From: Ashinkailepas kermadecensis
Taxonomy: Eukaryota > Arthropoda > Thecostraca > Neolepadidae
DNA length: 64,000 nt
Assembly (NCBI GenBank): GCA_034440615.1
Contig: JAOTOM010003991.1
Location: 1-64,000, forward strand
Reading direction: 5' to 3'
Part shown: positions 1 through 10,659 of the stretch, one piece after another
Layout: every line of letters starts with the position of its first letter
Position numbering within the stretch: position 1 is the stretch's first letter
Notes under the pieces: generated by a model
The model's database searches: none
Told to the model about the DNA's origin: nothing
The model's input: the letters and a program-made list of their open reading frames with translations, nothing else
Made by a program: the position numbers and the translations under genes

Positions 1-408
1 TGTTATCTATTGCCGACACCTCACTGATAAGCGCGCCGGGGAAGCGTCCCTGGTCCGCCGGCCGGCCGGCCTCAGCAGACCTCACGCAGCCGTACAGCGG
101 ACGGGTGAATACTATGCCGAACCGTCAACGAGATGTAGACGCTGAGAAGTATGCAAAATTCCAGGAATGTAAACGTGTCGCTATGCACGATTGGCTTATG
201 CTTCTTGTTCGGCGTTTTTCGTGATTTGCTGCTGGTTTGTTCATGGCCCATTCCACGGCAAATCGACAAGTGATAGGGCCAAAATATCATTCAATATTTT
301 GTATGCTGATGTAAATAATTGTGTGGGGTTATATAATGCGCAGAATCTAGCTGTGCCATTTTTAGAAAGATCAGGTTAACGGTCAAAGAGTCATAGCCTC
401 GGGCATTT
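1..408. other. No recognisable feature
   Basis: The first ~110 bases are GC-rich and contain a run of CCGG/GGCC words. The rest is ordinary mixed sequence. Short open frames exist on both strands but show no motif I recognise. Confidence 0.4.
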
Positions 409-1640
409 TTGAGATGTCACCTAACAGGGGTGTCTTTTGAGGTCATCGGAAATGACTTGTTTTGGGAAACTTGTGTGAAATATATGATCTATACAAGCAG
501 AACACTGAAATGCGTCTTCGCAGGTAGCAGTGGGACGCACTCGGTGTGCGTGTGCACTTATCGTCAGAACCCAAAACCGCTCATATCCGTCCTCGGCCTT
601 CCCGGTACCAAATACCGTTACCTCCTCGATAGCGGTGTATGTGGCACGGAAAACCGTGATTGCATGATGCACAACTGTGAGGATTGCCCTGGTGAATACG
701 GTGTGGTGAATTTTCTACCGACGTTCATGCGGACGAATCAGAAGAAGAGAGCGAAGGTGATTCAGCCCCAGATGATGGCATGGATAATGAGATTAGGTAT
801 AAACAGTGGATTAGCGCGCATTGCTGTACACTCGTAGCAGTGTAGACTCGTATAGTGTGCACTCGTATAGTCTAGACCAAAGAGGAAAGCATGCGATATT
901 TGAGCCAGCAAATCCTGAAGCTGAACAGACACCACTTTGTGGATGACAAACAAGGTCAGTAGTTCACCAACGCAAAGGCTGTTGCCAAGGAGGGCGAAGT
1001 GATTGTCCAGTGCGATTTCGCTGAAAATTAATCATTTGTGGTGCAACATACAGCACAAGGCTTCCACTGGGATTCGTCCCAGTGTACAGTGCACCCGTTT
1101 GTAATGTACTGGAGTGAGGACGAGTTACTGTGCCATTAGAGCTACTGTTGTATCTCTGACACCACAAAGCACAACACCGACATCGTGCATGCGTTCCTGC
1201 AACGGCCTATCCCAGAAGTTCGAACCGAAGTACCTGACTTCAAAAAATTATTTATGTCACAGACGACAGTGCTGCACAATATACGAATAAGCATATCTTC
1301 ACACATGTGTGTGTAACCATCAGACAGATTTGGGGTAGGTACCCTGTGAGTGGCTTTTTTGGTCACATCTCATGCCAAGGGCGCTTGCGACGGCATCGGG
1401 ACCACAGCCAAGCGTGCCGCGGCTCAAAAGAGCCTCAAGCGCCCGCTTAACAACCTGCTACTGACGGCGGAGGACATGTTTGAGTATCTGCCGCACAAGT
1501 TAGACAGCTGCATCAAGTTCATATTTGTATCACGTAGGAGGAAATGGACGTCATGACCCACCTCATCGAGCGCTTCTCGAAAGCCATCACGGTGAAGGGA
1601 ACACAGAAGTATGTACCACATGTTCGCACCAGTGACCTAC
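409..1640 (+). pseudogene. Decayed DDE-type transposase, family unnamed
   Basis: Successive frames spell pieces of one protein type that I recognise as an uncharacterised transposase-like protein seen in arthropods and cnidarians. In order they are: GSSGTHSVCVCT with a downstream Cys-rich NCEDCPG segment (about 520-700), VQCDFAEN (about 1005-1028), TAQGFHWDSSQ (about 1050-1085), VTDDSAAQYTNKH (about 1253-1290) and SHAKGACDGIG (about 1366-1400), then a basic tail ending near EDMFEYL (about 1475). The Asp residues in CDFAEN, TDDSA and possibly the CDGIG block have the spacing expected of an RNase H-like nuclease core. The gene is dead: TAA at 1029-1031 interrupts AEN-SF and the pieces fall in several frames. 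I see no terminal inverted repeats around it, so the element's ends are unknown. The motif reading is firm; the superfamily is not. Confidence 0.6.
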
Positions 1641-2995
1641 AACACCGTAATAGTTCATGAACTGTCTATCGATGCGGGGCGTGTGTTAATGATAGATGGG
1701 TGAAGTGGGGCTTGTTAATGTGCGCGCTGATACAGATTGTGTGGGTTGATATTATCGCATTGGCAAATCATCAGTCCGAATTGGAATTCTGACAAGGTAT
1801 GGGGTGATCTGTAGATCGGTAGATCATTACATTTCATTACATTATAATACTGCACTGCAGAACATTATTGTATTGCATTGCATTTCATTGTGTAATTCTG
1901 TTACTATGTTTTATTACACCGATGTAAACGGCTCATGATCCAATTCTATTTATTTCAAGCTCCGCATGTGTCAATGGATACGTCCGCGCCAAATTTGTTC
2001 TCAAACCGTTCAAGATGAACGCGCTTACTCAATGATGTTGTCAATGATGTTCATCTTTTCGTTTTCCGAATATGGAGTTTGAAACACCAGAAAGTTCATA
2101 TTACAGTGGTTGGCGGTGTCATAAATCCATCATTGTTGTTGGTGAAATACTATCATACATTTTTTTCACATATGCTGACATTGATGCAGAAATATATGGC
2201 ATAAGGCGAAAACAATAATATTACTTGTCTCCTTATAAGTGACGACCTAGGATTTCACAAATCACCCTTCGTCGTTTCTGCATTTCCAAGATAGCATTGT
2301 TACTGTCTCAGAGGTAATAATAGGTCACGTTATCTTAGGTCACAAGCTCACGATTAAAAAAACGCGTCAACAAAAATGTCGACATTGACGCAAAATGCAG
2401 TGGATCATGACGGGTTCAGCGATAACTAGTTTCTTGCAATTCGTGTTACTCTTCATTGAATTCCAGGCCTCCAAACACTTAGGTGACCTATCAAAAATGT
2501 ACGAGGCCATAACTCCATAACCGTTGCTCAGACCGTTCTCAAAATTGCACAGCTCGATTATCAAGACAAGCTAACCATATATGAGTATTTTCATCGAAAT
2601 ATATAGCGTAGGGTGATCTTTTGACCCCTTCACTTCGATTTGTCGTGGAATGGGCCACCTACCATAATTCGGAGACATTTCTGACATTTCTGTTTAACCC
2701 TTGACCTCACCAGTTAGAACACCGGTGCAACAGAACACTCAAGATCAGATGATTAACATTTTCATCCCATCACGTGCATCGAACGTCAAAAGGCTTGCAT
2801 TTCAGTACTATGCTGTTCTAAACCAAATTAAAACAGGCCACGATAAACCAGTACAAAAACAATCATGCGTGCCTAATTTAGAACGGATATGTAGAGCTGT
2901 ATGGGTAAATCCCTAATTTGTCATGTTTTGCTTCGAAAGATAAAATATCTAACTTCATTTCTGCATGTATTAAATCGAATTGTGACTGTGCCGAA
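1641..2995. other. Unassigned non-coding stretch
   Basis: AT-leaning sequence with local word repetition (cattacatttcattacatt near 1827-1850; near-duplicate tcaatgatgtt at about 2030-2050). No long frame, tRNA or transposon end is visible. Confidence 0.4.
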
Positions 2996-3280
2996 AGATA
3001 AAGTACAGACTTGGAGCTACTATAGAACCTCCTGAAGGTGGATGAACCCTTGGGCACGCTTGAATTCCCCCTGGAGGTTCGAGATGCCTCTTCAAGCTGG
3101 AGTGACACCTTGGAGCTGGAGGAACCTCATAAAGCTGGGGTGCTCTTGACGTCGGGAGGCCACTATTCGCTGTATGGATCGCTTGTAGTTCGCTGACACT
3201 TGCAGGTGTTGGAGGGCCCCTGACAGATTGAGTACCGCTGGAACTTGAGGGACCCGGAGAGTTGCAGAGCTTCCTGGAGT
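2996..3280. repeat. Degenerate GGAG-rich minisatellite
   Basis: Loosely repeated words such as cctggaggttcgag, ccttggagctggagg and acttgagggacc recur every ~25-30 bases. The repeats are too diverged for a firm unit. The array resembles the ones at 4.1-4.39 kb and 34.1-35.6 kb. It ends at a short T-rich tract that is the poly-A tail of the adjoining minus-strand SINE. Confidence 0.45.
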
Positions 3281-3602
3281 TTTTTTTTTTAATTGAAAGG
3301 CTCAAATTGAATTGAATAGGGAACATCGCTCGCTGAATATCCACTCAACAACTTTGGGTATTGGGGTATTGCAAGCAAGACATTCCAATATACTGCTGCT
3401 CTGTCAGCATATCTACTGCCTATTCTGCCAGGTTGTCCGCTGGTTGGTTGAGGATTTACGACGCACTCAACAGATGAGATTATTTGGCGTCGCCTGCCTC
3501 TAACCATGGCAGAAAGTGCAGGCACCGCTGGAAATTGAACCTCGTACCTCTGGCAGACCAGATGCTCGGCTTCACCACTGAGCTACCGACGCTCTACACT
3601 GT
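3281..3602 (-). mobile_element. tRNA-derived SINE
   Basis: Read on the minus strand, the head is tRNA-like. Box A is TAGCTCAGTGG (3575-3585) and box B is GAGGTTCAATTTCC (3530-3543), with spacing typical of an internal RNA polymerase III promoter. The body contains a segment starting AGGCGACGCCAAATAATC and running to CTCAACCAACCA, which is shared with the SINE at 16.11-16.29 kb. The element finishes with an A-run (T-run on the plus strand at about 3281-3292). Its length of ~320 bases suits a SINE. It has no coding capacity and would be moved by a partner LINE. A tRNA gene is unlikely, because the head runs on into a body and a tail. Confidence 0.75.
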
Positions 3603-4390
3603 CTGCTCTGTCTCGGGCGCCGCGATTTGAGTCGCACAACGTCTTGGGACCTCGAACAACGACTTAAATTCCAATAGTGCCTGAAAATTGATTTTTCAAC
3701 CAGCGTGGTTCTCCCTCCCCACCACAGGCTCCAGCAGTGGGTTGCCAGGCCTTGAACCACATGGAATGCCCAACATTGATCCACGGACTCAACATGAGCT
3801 TGAGCCCACTGACAGCAGCAGCAACTGACACAGCAGCACAGAGCCGTTAACAGCAGCCCCAGAGCTCCAACAGTCGTTTGACATTTTGATTAATTACAAT
3901 CTAAATATTGCGTCTTAGCTAAGGCTAAGTCTTCAGGTGCTTAGAATTTCAACATCTTCATGAAATTTTACCCTCGGGTGGAATTCTTCGGAAGAATAAC
4001 AAAATGAAAGTTATGTAGTTGATAAGCTTGCAACAGTGTTCAAAATGTTGCATATTGCACAGTTTACAGTCCTAGCAATTTGCACTGGGTTAAAATCGCC
4101 AAAGAAAGCCCTTGAAATGACGGAGGGAGCTCTAGTTTCTGGAGAGGACATCGGGCCGACAGAAAAGCTCATGGACGGATGGGTCCAAGCTGTCTAAAGA
4201 GGGCCTTCGGCCTGACAAGAAAAGACCTTGAGTCGCTAAGGAAGTCCCCTGTGCTGACGAAGAGGACCCTAGCCATTGGAGGGACCCCGGGACGTCGGAG
4301 AGGAACCAGAGACGGTATGAAATGCTCCTGGGCCGATGAAGGACGGAACCGCCCTTGTGGGATAGAGAAGGCTGAAGCCTTTGAAGAAGA
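3603..4390. repeat. Non-coding stretch ending in degenerate minisatellite
   Basis: The first ~480 bases have no recognisable feature. From about 4100 there are loosely repeated words (ggagaggacatc, gagaggaacc, gaagaggaccc) at intervals of ~25-30 bases, like those that flank the LINE at 34.1-35.6 kb. The palindrome begins immediately after. Confidence 0.4.
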
Positions 4391-6625
4391 GAACCGAATT
4401 TCATCAAACCTTCACCAATCGATACAATGGGGTCAATTTCCGTGGGACTTTTGAATATGGTGAATCTCACCGATACGTAAAGCTATTAAATTGCCCCTTA
4501 AACTTGGAGCGGCCATTTTGAATCCATTTTGAAAATGTTGCGGTGCCCATACTCCTAAACGACTCGAATAAATTTCATGAAACCATCACCAATCGATACA
4601 GCATAGTCGATTTACTCGGGACTTTACAATATGATGACCTTGACCTTGACCTAAGGCCGCAAAATAGGTACCTCTTTATTGGAAATAATTGCGGTGCCTA
4701 TGCTCCTAAACTACTGAACCAAATTTCATGAAACCTTCAGCAATCGACGTGACATGGTCGATATACTTGGGACTTTTGAATATGGTGACCTTGGCTTTAG
4801 GTCAAGGTTACTGAAAAAACACAAAACAATTTTTAAGACTTTTTACCACGCCCATACTCCGAAACTACTAAGTATAATTTAATGAAACCCTCGCCAATCG
4901 ACGTGACGTGATTCATACAGGTAGGGCTTTGAATATGGTGACCTTGACTTTAGGTCAAGGTCACCCAAACTCTACAAAATCATTTTTGAGGGCTATTTGC
5001 TACGCCTATACTCGAAAGTACTGAACCGAATTTGATGAAACATTCACTAATCGACGTGGAATGGTCGATATACTCGAAAAGGTTTAAATATGGTGACCTT
5101 GACCTTAGGTGAAGGTCATCAAAAATCCATAAAACTCTTTTTAAGGGTTGTTGCGCCGCCCATGCTCCCGTAAGTACGCAACCGAATTAGATCAACCCTA
5201 CACCAATCAACGTGACGTTGTCGATATACTTAGGACTTCCCAATATTATGGCATTGACCTTAGGTCAAGGTCATCAAAAAGTACATAAAACTCTTTTTAA
5301 GGGTTGTTGCGCCGCCCATGCTCCCGCAAATACGCAACCGGAATTCATGAAACCTTCACCAATCGACGTGACGTGGTCGATATTCGTGGGACTTTTCAAT
5401 ATGGTGACCTTGGCCTTAGGTCAAGGTCATTTTAAGGTCTTTTGATGACCTTGACCTAAGGCCAAGGTCACGATATTGAAAAGTCCCAAGTATATCGACC
5501 ACGTCGTCGTAGATTTCATTAAATTCGGTTGCGTACTTCAGGCATGGGCGACATAACAACCCTTCAAGTTTTATGACGTTTGATGACCTTAACCTAAGGC
5601 CAAGGTCACCATATTGAAAAGTCCCAAGTATATCTACCACGTCACGTCGATTAGTGAAGGTTTCATGAATTTCGGTTGCGTACTTGCGGAGCATGGGCGG
5701 CGCAACAACTAAAAAAGAGTGTTATGCACTTTTGATGACCTTGACCTAAGGTCAAGGTACCATATTGAAAAGTCCCGAGTATATCGACCACGTCGCGTCG
5801 ATTGGTGAAGGTTTCATGAAATTCGGTACGTCTTTTCGGAGCATGGGCGGCGCAACAACCCTTAAACAGAGTTTTATGCATTTTTGATGACCTTCACCCA
5901 AGGTCAAGGGCATCATATTGAAACGTTTCGAGTATATCGGTCATTCCACGTCGATTCGTGAATGTTTCATCAAATTCGGTTCAGTACTTTCTGAGTATAG
6001 GCGTTGCAAATTTCCTCAAAAACGATTTTGTGTATTTTGGTGACCTTGACCTAAAGTCAAGGTCACCATATTAAAGCCCTACGTATATCGATCACGTCAC
6101 GTCGATTGGTGAAGGTTTCATGAAATTATATTTAGTAGTTTCGGAGTATGGGCGTGGTTAACGTCTTAAAAATAGTTTTGTGCTTTTTTTTAGTGACCTT
6201 GACCTGAAGCCAAGGTCACCATATTAAAAAGTCCCAAGTATATCGACCATGTCACGTCGATTGCTGAAGGTTTCACGAAATTTTGTTCCGTAGTTTAGGA
6301 GCATGGGCACCGCAATTATTGCCAATAAAGTTGCACTTATTTTGCGACCTTAGGTCAAGGTCAAGGTCACCATATTGTAAAGTCCCAAGTAAATCGACTA
6401 TGCTGCATCGATTGGTGTAGGTTTCATGAAATTCAGTCGAGTCGTTTAGGAGCATGGGCACCGCAGCATTTTTAAAATGGATTCAAAATGGCCGCTCCAA
6501 GTTTAAGGAGTAATTTATTAGCTTTACGTATCGGTGTGGTCACCATATTCAAAAAGTCCCATGGAAATCGACCCCATTGCATCGATCGGTGAAGGTTTGA
6601 TGAAGTTCCGTTCAGTAGTGTCGGA
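4391..6625. repeat. 2.2-kb palindrome of ~155-bp units (foldback repeat)
   Basis: The left arm (4391-5429) and right arm (5446-6625) are inverted copies separated by a 16-base loop (5430-5445). Each arm is itself a tandem array. The marker aaatttcatgaaacc recurs in the left arm at about 4393, 4566, 4721, 4873, 5026, 5178 and 5340, and its complement in the right arm at about 5511, 5660, 5811, 5964, 6114, 6268, 6420 and 6594, so the period is ~150-173 bases. The right arm has one extra unit. Units in mirror positions share private variants: the TGGAATGGTCGATATACTCG variant at about 5050 is mirrored near 5930-5955. Most units, especially the inner ones, carry TGACCTTGACCT and/or its mirror AGGTCAAGGTCA. 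The outermost pair also shares the phrase gcggccattttgaatcc. Short frames inside are by-products. No target duplication was found. Confidence 0.9.
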
Positions 6626-6699
6626 GCATGGGCACGGCAACAACCCTGGGCAACAGAGTAGACCCACCCCCCGGTGACCTTGGCAGGATCACGCCGGCC

Positions 6700-8095
6700 G
6701 GTTACTGCCGCGGGGATGCCCGCCGGCTGGGAGTTGGTCGGGTCACGTGGGCGTCGGCCGGCGCTGGGCCAGACCGCCGGCCCGCTGATGGGGAACGAGA
6801 ATATTCTCCCGCAGCGGAGTGACTGCGGGGCCTATCACTACTCCCTGGAGTGGTCCGTTTGTTGGGAGCCGGAGTGGTTTGTGTCGGTGTGGTCAGTGGA
6901 GTAAGTTTTTTTTTAGTGGAGCTAAATCGGGATTTCATGTCTGTTTGCATCGAGGCAGAAATAGTGTGGACGCGACGTGTGGGGGAGCAACGGTGGCCGC
7001 CTGAGCATATGTTTTTGTTGACGGGGAGGTGGCTTCGACAGACCGTTGGGCCTGGGGGTATGACACGCCGGTCGTGGCCTTCACAGCGCAGACCTCCTTC
7101 TCCTTGCGCTAAACTGGGCAGAGGGTAATGTGGTCAGGTGATCGGATGTGCTGCAATTGAGGCAGTGGGCAGGTTTGGAGCAGGTGGATTCTGGATGAGG
7201 TGCTTCGCCGCACTTTGGGCAGCGGGCTGTTTGGTGGCATGTCTTACTGCCATGGCCGAAGCGCTGACAGTTAAAACAGCGGAGAGGATTGGGGATAAAG
7301 ACACGGACTGGGTATCGAAGGTAGCCGGGGAGGAGTGTCTTGGGGAGAGTTGGAGAGTTGTAGAGTTGAAGGTAAGGACTAGGAGACTCGTGTCACGTTT
7401 CTGGCCATCTTTGAAGGATGTGATGCGGCGGACGTCGGTCACCCCCTCCGGCCTGAGTCCGCTTGAATATCTTCCTCAGACATGAAGCGGAGCTCCGACA
7501 TGAAGACGGTGCCCTTGGTGGAGTTACGGTTGGAGTGGAGTGAAATGGTCACGGATTTACCACAAAACGTGGTGGTACGAAGTAGGGCTTTGGTCTGGGC
7601 TCTGGTTTGGGTTTTGATGAGGAGGGTTCCGTTGGCTGGGACTTCAGTGTCATGATTGGCTAAGGAGCAAATGGCGAGGAGTTGCTTGGTTGGCCAGAAA
7701 ACGTTGACACTACGAAAGGAGACGGACTCCTCGACAGGCTTTACCACGATGTATGATCCAGCACTGTCGGTATGGTTCGATAGGTTCAGGTTGGGAGGAG
7801 GTGGTCTGGTTCGAGTGTGGGTCAGCGGCGTGAGAGTGATGGTCTGGTCTGGATTGCGAGGCGAGGTCGTGGTCTTGGGGCGAGCAGGGGTCGGCGAGGC
7901 GCAAAGGGCTTCCATGGCGTCATCAAGGGGAATAGTCCGGCGCGGGTCATCAACATTTGCATCAATCGAGGGAGCATCAGGGGCTAGGTCTGTGTTCGTG
8001 CGATAGTCGTCGGGTGTGGTCAGAGGAGGAAAATCCGGGTCCGAGTCCGTTGGCGAGCATGGGTCGGTGTCCTTGCGTTTTTTTCCCCATCGTGG
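6700..8095 (-). pseudogene. Non-LTR retrotransposon ORF1 (zinc-knuckle nucleic-acid-binding protein), broken
   Basis: On the minus strand the product starts near 8088 with WGKKRKDTDP. An ATG lies just upstream but is out of frame, consistent with one extra A in an A7 run. The frame runs through MEALCASPTPARPKTTT to EEDIQADSGRRGVTDVRRITSF. After a frameshift near 7340-7360 it continues into three zinc knuckles: CFNCQRFGHGSKTC, CPKCGEAPHPESTC and CLNCSTSDH (about 7150-7270). The gag-type phrase GVSYPQAQRSVEA follows near 7040, and the end (about 6700-6900) is Pro/Ser/Arg-rich. In related two-ORF LINEs this protein coats the RNA. No ORF2 follows: the palindrome lies directly downstream, so the element is truncated or rearranged there. 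It is related to, but clearly diverged from, ORF1 at 42.8-44.1 kb. Confidence 0.8.
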
Positions 8096-8535
8096 GGGAA
8101 AAAAGCCCTACCTAGTGTAACTTAGATAAATAAGGACACAGAAACACAGGTAACGAAAATAGGACGACGAAGAAAATCGCGTGGGGTGACACCCTAGAAA
8201 CGAAATGAGAAAAGAGCGACGGGATCGCCCCACGAAAATGAAACATAAAGAACTGCGGTAGCAAGCAGTCAGTCGCGCCAAAAATCTGGCACAGCGGAGT
8301 AATCAGCGGCTCTGTTTAGGTATGAGCGGATAATCCTGAATACTCCATGTGCTGTTTAGAAAGGGCGGGAGATGTTATGACGAACTGGCCTAATTCACCT
8401 ATGATGAATCCTATCTTTTAGTAGTATTCTTTACAAGGATGGCCATGCTTAAGCTTTGAAAACATGTAAAACCTAATTAACTGAACCAATATTCTACTGA
8501 GCTATTCTACTTTATTCGTGGCGATCCCATGCATG
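8096..8535 (-). other. Probable 5' leader of the ORF1 element, then unassigned flank
   Basis: Immediately upstream of ORF1 (minus strand) lies ~280 bases of G/A-rich sequence with short self-complementary patches (tcgcgtggggtgac; gatcgccccacg). This could be the 5' untranslated region. The outer ~150 bases show nothing recognisable. Confidence 0.3.
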
Positions 8536-9170
8536 CAGGGGCGTCGATTTGTATCCTTTTGCGGGGGCCATGGCCCCCAATGCTGATCTTGGCCCCCCAA
8601 TGTTGATTTGGGCCCCCAATAACCCATGCTATTTTTATGCTGATAAAAAGCTAAAGGAAAAAAAGAAGAAAAACACTGTTAGGCACATAGAAAACTTAGT
8701 TGATGTTAACCAGCACATTTTGTACTGAAAAAGAACAGATTTGGATTAGATAGTGGACTGAGTATCCAACTTTTTGCTACACAATTCAAAATTATGTGCA
8801 AAAAAAACAAAATAGCTAGAATTCCCTCCACGGTGCAAGGAAAACTTAAAGCATAAAATGTTCAGATTCGCTGATGATGCATTATAAACCAGATTGTCTT
8901 TTTAAAAATTTAAACCACAAAACAACAATTGGATTGTCATACTGATGTTTGTACACACCACCAATGGCAAAACCACATGCATATGAGCTTAAACAGGAAA
9001 AATCCATTCTTAATTTCCAGTCATTGTCAAACTTGCATTCTCCAGCGAACAACAATGACAATCATTCTTGATATTGTGGATATGCAAACTATAATTATCT
9101 TCAGCAGCCCACCTATCACGCCATCAGCTTGACATTTACCTAGGTACCTACCTACATGCCCAATGACAAT
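8536..9170 (+). mobile_element. hAT-like element, left-end copy 1
   Basis: Begins CAGGGGCGTCGATTTGTATC, matching the starts at 9747 and 10264. The next ~90 bases repeat the motif GGCCCCCCAATGTTGAT three times (subterminal repeats). The body to about 9165 is shared with copy 2, for example ctataattat, cagcttgacatttacct and the taggtacctac patch. The preceding 8 bases are CATGCATG. It is non-autonomous: no transposase frame is visible. Assignment to hAT rests on the CAGGG-type terminus and the G/C-rich subterminal repeats. Confidence 0.6.
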
Positions 9171-9746
9171 GCATGCCTTCAATATTGATATGGGGAAAAA
9201 CGAGAGCCATGTGTGGGCAAATCTGCCAGCTTATGATACCATGACAGAGAAAAGTCAGCAAGAAGCTGCACGGCCACTGCATTATAATTGGTGTTCCTAA
9301 AAGAATAAAAAAGAATGCTATGGCTCACTTGATTTTTAAGCAAACCTTACAGTCATAAAAGACCAATGTCTCGTACGCCGCAAAAACACCATTATTAAAC
9401 GCCGCAAAAATACCATTATTTTAAAAGGTACACCAAAAGATTGACTTCAACGTAGATGACGTCACATATTTTTATTCGTATATTGCATAAATTGGTAGCT
9501 TCAGGCAAGTTTCTTCACTGCACATGGGTGGGGGAGTGATTTGTTCAGGCGTACCGGACCACAGAGGTCATTTGCGCCACCTTTGAAGCGAGTACGTTAC
9601 ATGTCTGACTATAAAAGCGGGTGTTTGCTATCAAGGTGCAGGCATGTGGACGTTTACGTGAAGGGAATTTTACGTTATAGTTTGTGTGATATTTTAGGCG
9701 CTGAAGGCGGGGCTAGGATGGGGAAATCCCACTAATGTCTAGATGG
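9171..9746. other. Unassigned segment between two hAT-like ends
   Basis: Non-coding mixed sequence. It contains a near-duplicate word pair (cgccgcaaaaacaccattatt and cgccgcaaaaataccattatt around 9380-9420). No feature identified. Confidence 0.35.
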
Positions 9747-10172
9747 CAGGGGCGTCGATTTGTATCCTTTTGTGGGGGCCAGGGCCCCACCAATGTTGAT
9801 CTTGGCCCCCCAATGTTGATTTGGGCCCCCCAATAACAAATGCTATTTTTATGCTGATAAAAAGTTGAAGGAAAAAAGAAGGAAAACAACATGCTAGGTA
9901 CATATAAAATGTAGTTGATGTTAACCAGCACATTTTGTAATGAAAAAACAGATTTGGGTTAGATAGTGGACTGACTCTCCACCTTTTGCTACAAAATTCA
10001 AAATGGTGTGCACAAAAACCAATTGTCATTGTCAAACTTGCATACAATCCAGTCCCGTGAACAACAATCAGTTATCATTGAGAGTGTGGATATACAAACT
10101 ATAATTAACCTCAACAGCCCACTCATCACACTATCAGCTTGATATTTACCTGGTACCTAGGCACCTAGGTAC
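9747..10172 (+). mobile_element. hAT-like element, left-end copy 2
   Basis: Starts with the same CAGGGGCGTCGATTTGTATC terminus and the same triple GGCCCCC-CAATGTTGAT subterminal motif as copies 1 and 3. It follows copy 1 through tgatgttaaccagcac, then skips part of it and rejoins at cattgtcaaacttgcat, so it carries an internal deletion relative to copy 1. It stops at a LINE fragment at about 10173. Confidence 0.6.
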
Positions 10173-10263
10173 ATGCTACAGAAAGACTTAGAAGAGCTTG
10201 TGAAGTGGTCCAAAAATGGCAGATGAAATTAAATTATGATAAGTGCAAAATCATGCATGTATG
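10173..10263 (+). pseudogene. Fragment of a CR1-like LINE reverse transcriptase
   Basis: With a one-base slip (tccaaaaatgg) the segment reads LQKDLEELVKWSKKWQM then KLNYDKCKIMH. This matches LQKDLDELVKWSEKWQMKF in the CR1-like element at 34.4-35.4 kb, where it lies just after the FADD catalytic motif. Only ~30 codons remain. It is cut on the right exactly where the next hAT-like end (CAGGGGCG) begins. Confidence 0.75.
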
Positions 10264-10580
10264 CAGGGGCGTCGATTTGTATCCTTTTGTGGGGGCTATG
10301 GCCCCACCAATGTTGATCTTGGCCCCCCCCCATGGTGATTTGGGCCCCCCAATAAATTATGCTATTTTATGCTGATAAGAAAGCTAAAGGGAAAAAATGA
10401 AAAACCCCATGCTAAGTAGAAACATTGATGTTAACCAGCACATTTTGTACTGAATGGAAACACATTTGGATTAGATAGTGGACTGACTCTCCACCTTTTG
10501 CTGAAAAATGTAAAATTGTGTGCAAAAACAAACAAAATAGCTGGAATTCCCTCCACTGTGGAAGTACAGCTTACATCTTT
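10264..10580 (+). mobile_element. hAT-like element, left-end copy 3
   Basis: Starts CAGGGGCGTCGATTTGTATC directly within the LINE fragment at its left, preceded by CATGTATG. The subterminal GGCCCCCC/CAATGTTGATC motifs and the tgatgttaaccagcacatttt body match copies 1 and 2. Homology ends near ctggaattccctccac (about 10560). Confidence 0.6.
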
Positions 10581-10583
10581 CTG

Positions 10584-10655
10584 GGTTGGTTGGTTGGTTA
10601 TTTGGGTTTACGGCCGCATTGACTGCGTTGGTCATACAGCGCCCATACAACTTTT
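10584..10655 (-). mobile_element. SINE 3' domain fragment
   Basis: On the minus strand it reads GGCGCTGTATGACCAACG and ends TAAACCCAAATAACCAACC. It is the same 3' domain as in the SINEs at 3.3 and 16.1 kb. The tRNA head is missing. Confidence 0.55.
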
Positions 10656-10659
10656 CTTG

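Noticed and set aside
3530..3600. Functional tRNA gene
   Set aside because: Box A and box B are present, but the sequence runs on into a SINE body and poly-A tail and the cloverleaf is imperfect.
5212..5881. Open frames with repeated GCCAAHAP and LGQGH peptides
   Set aside because: They are translations of the ~155-bp palindrome units on both strands.
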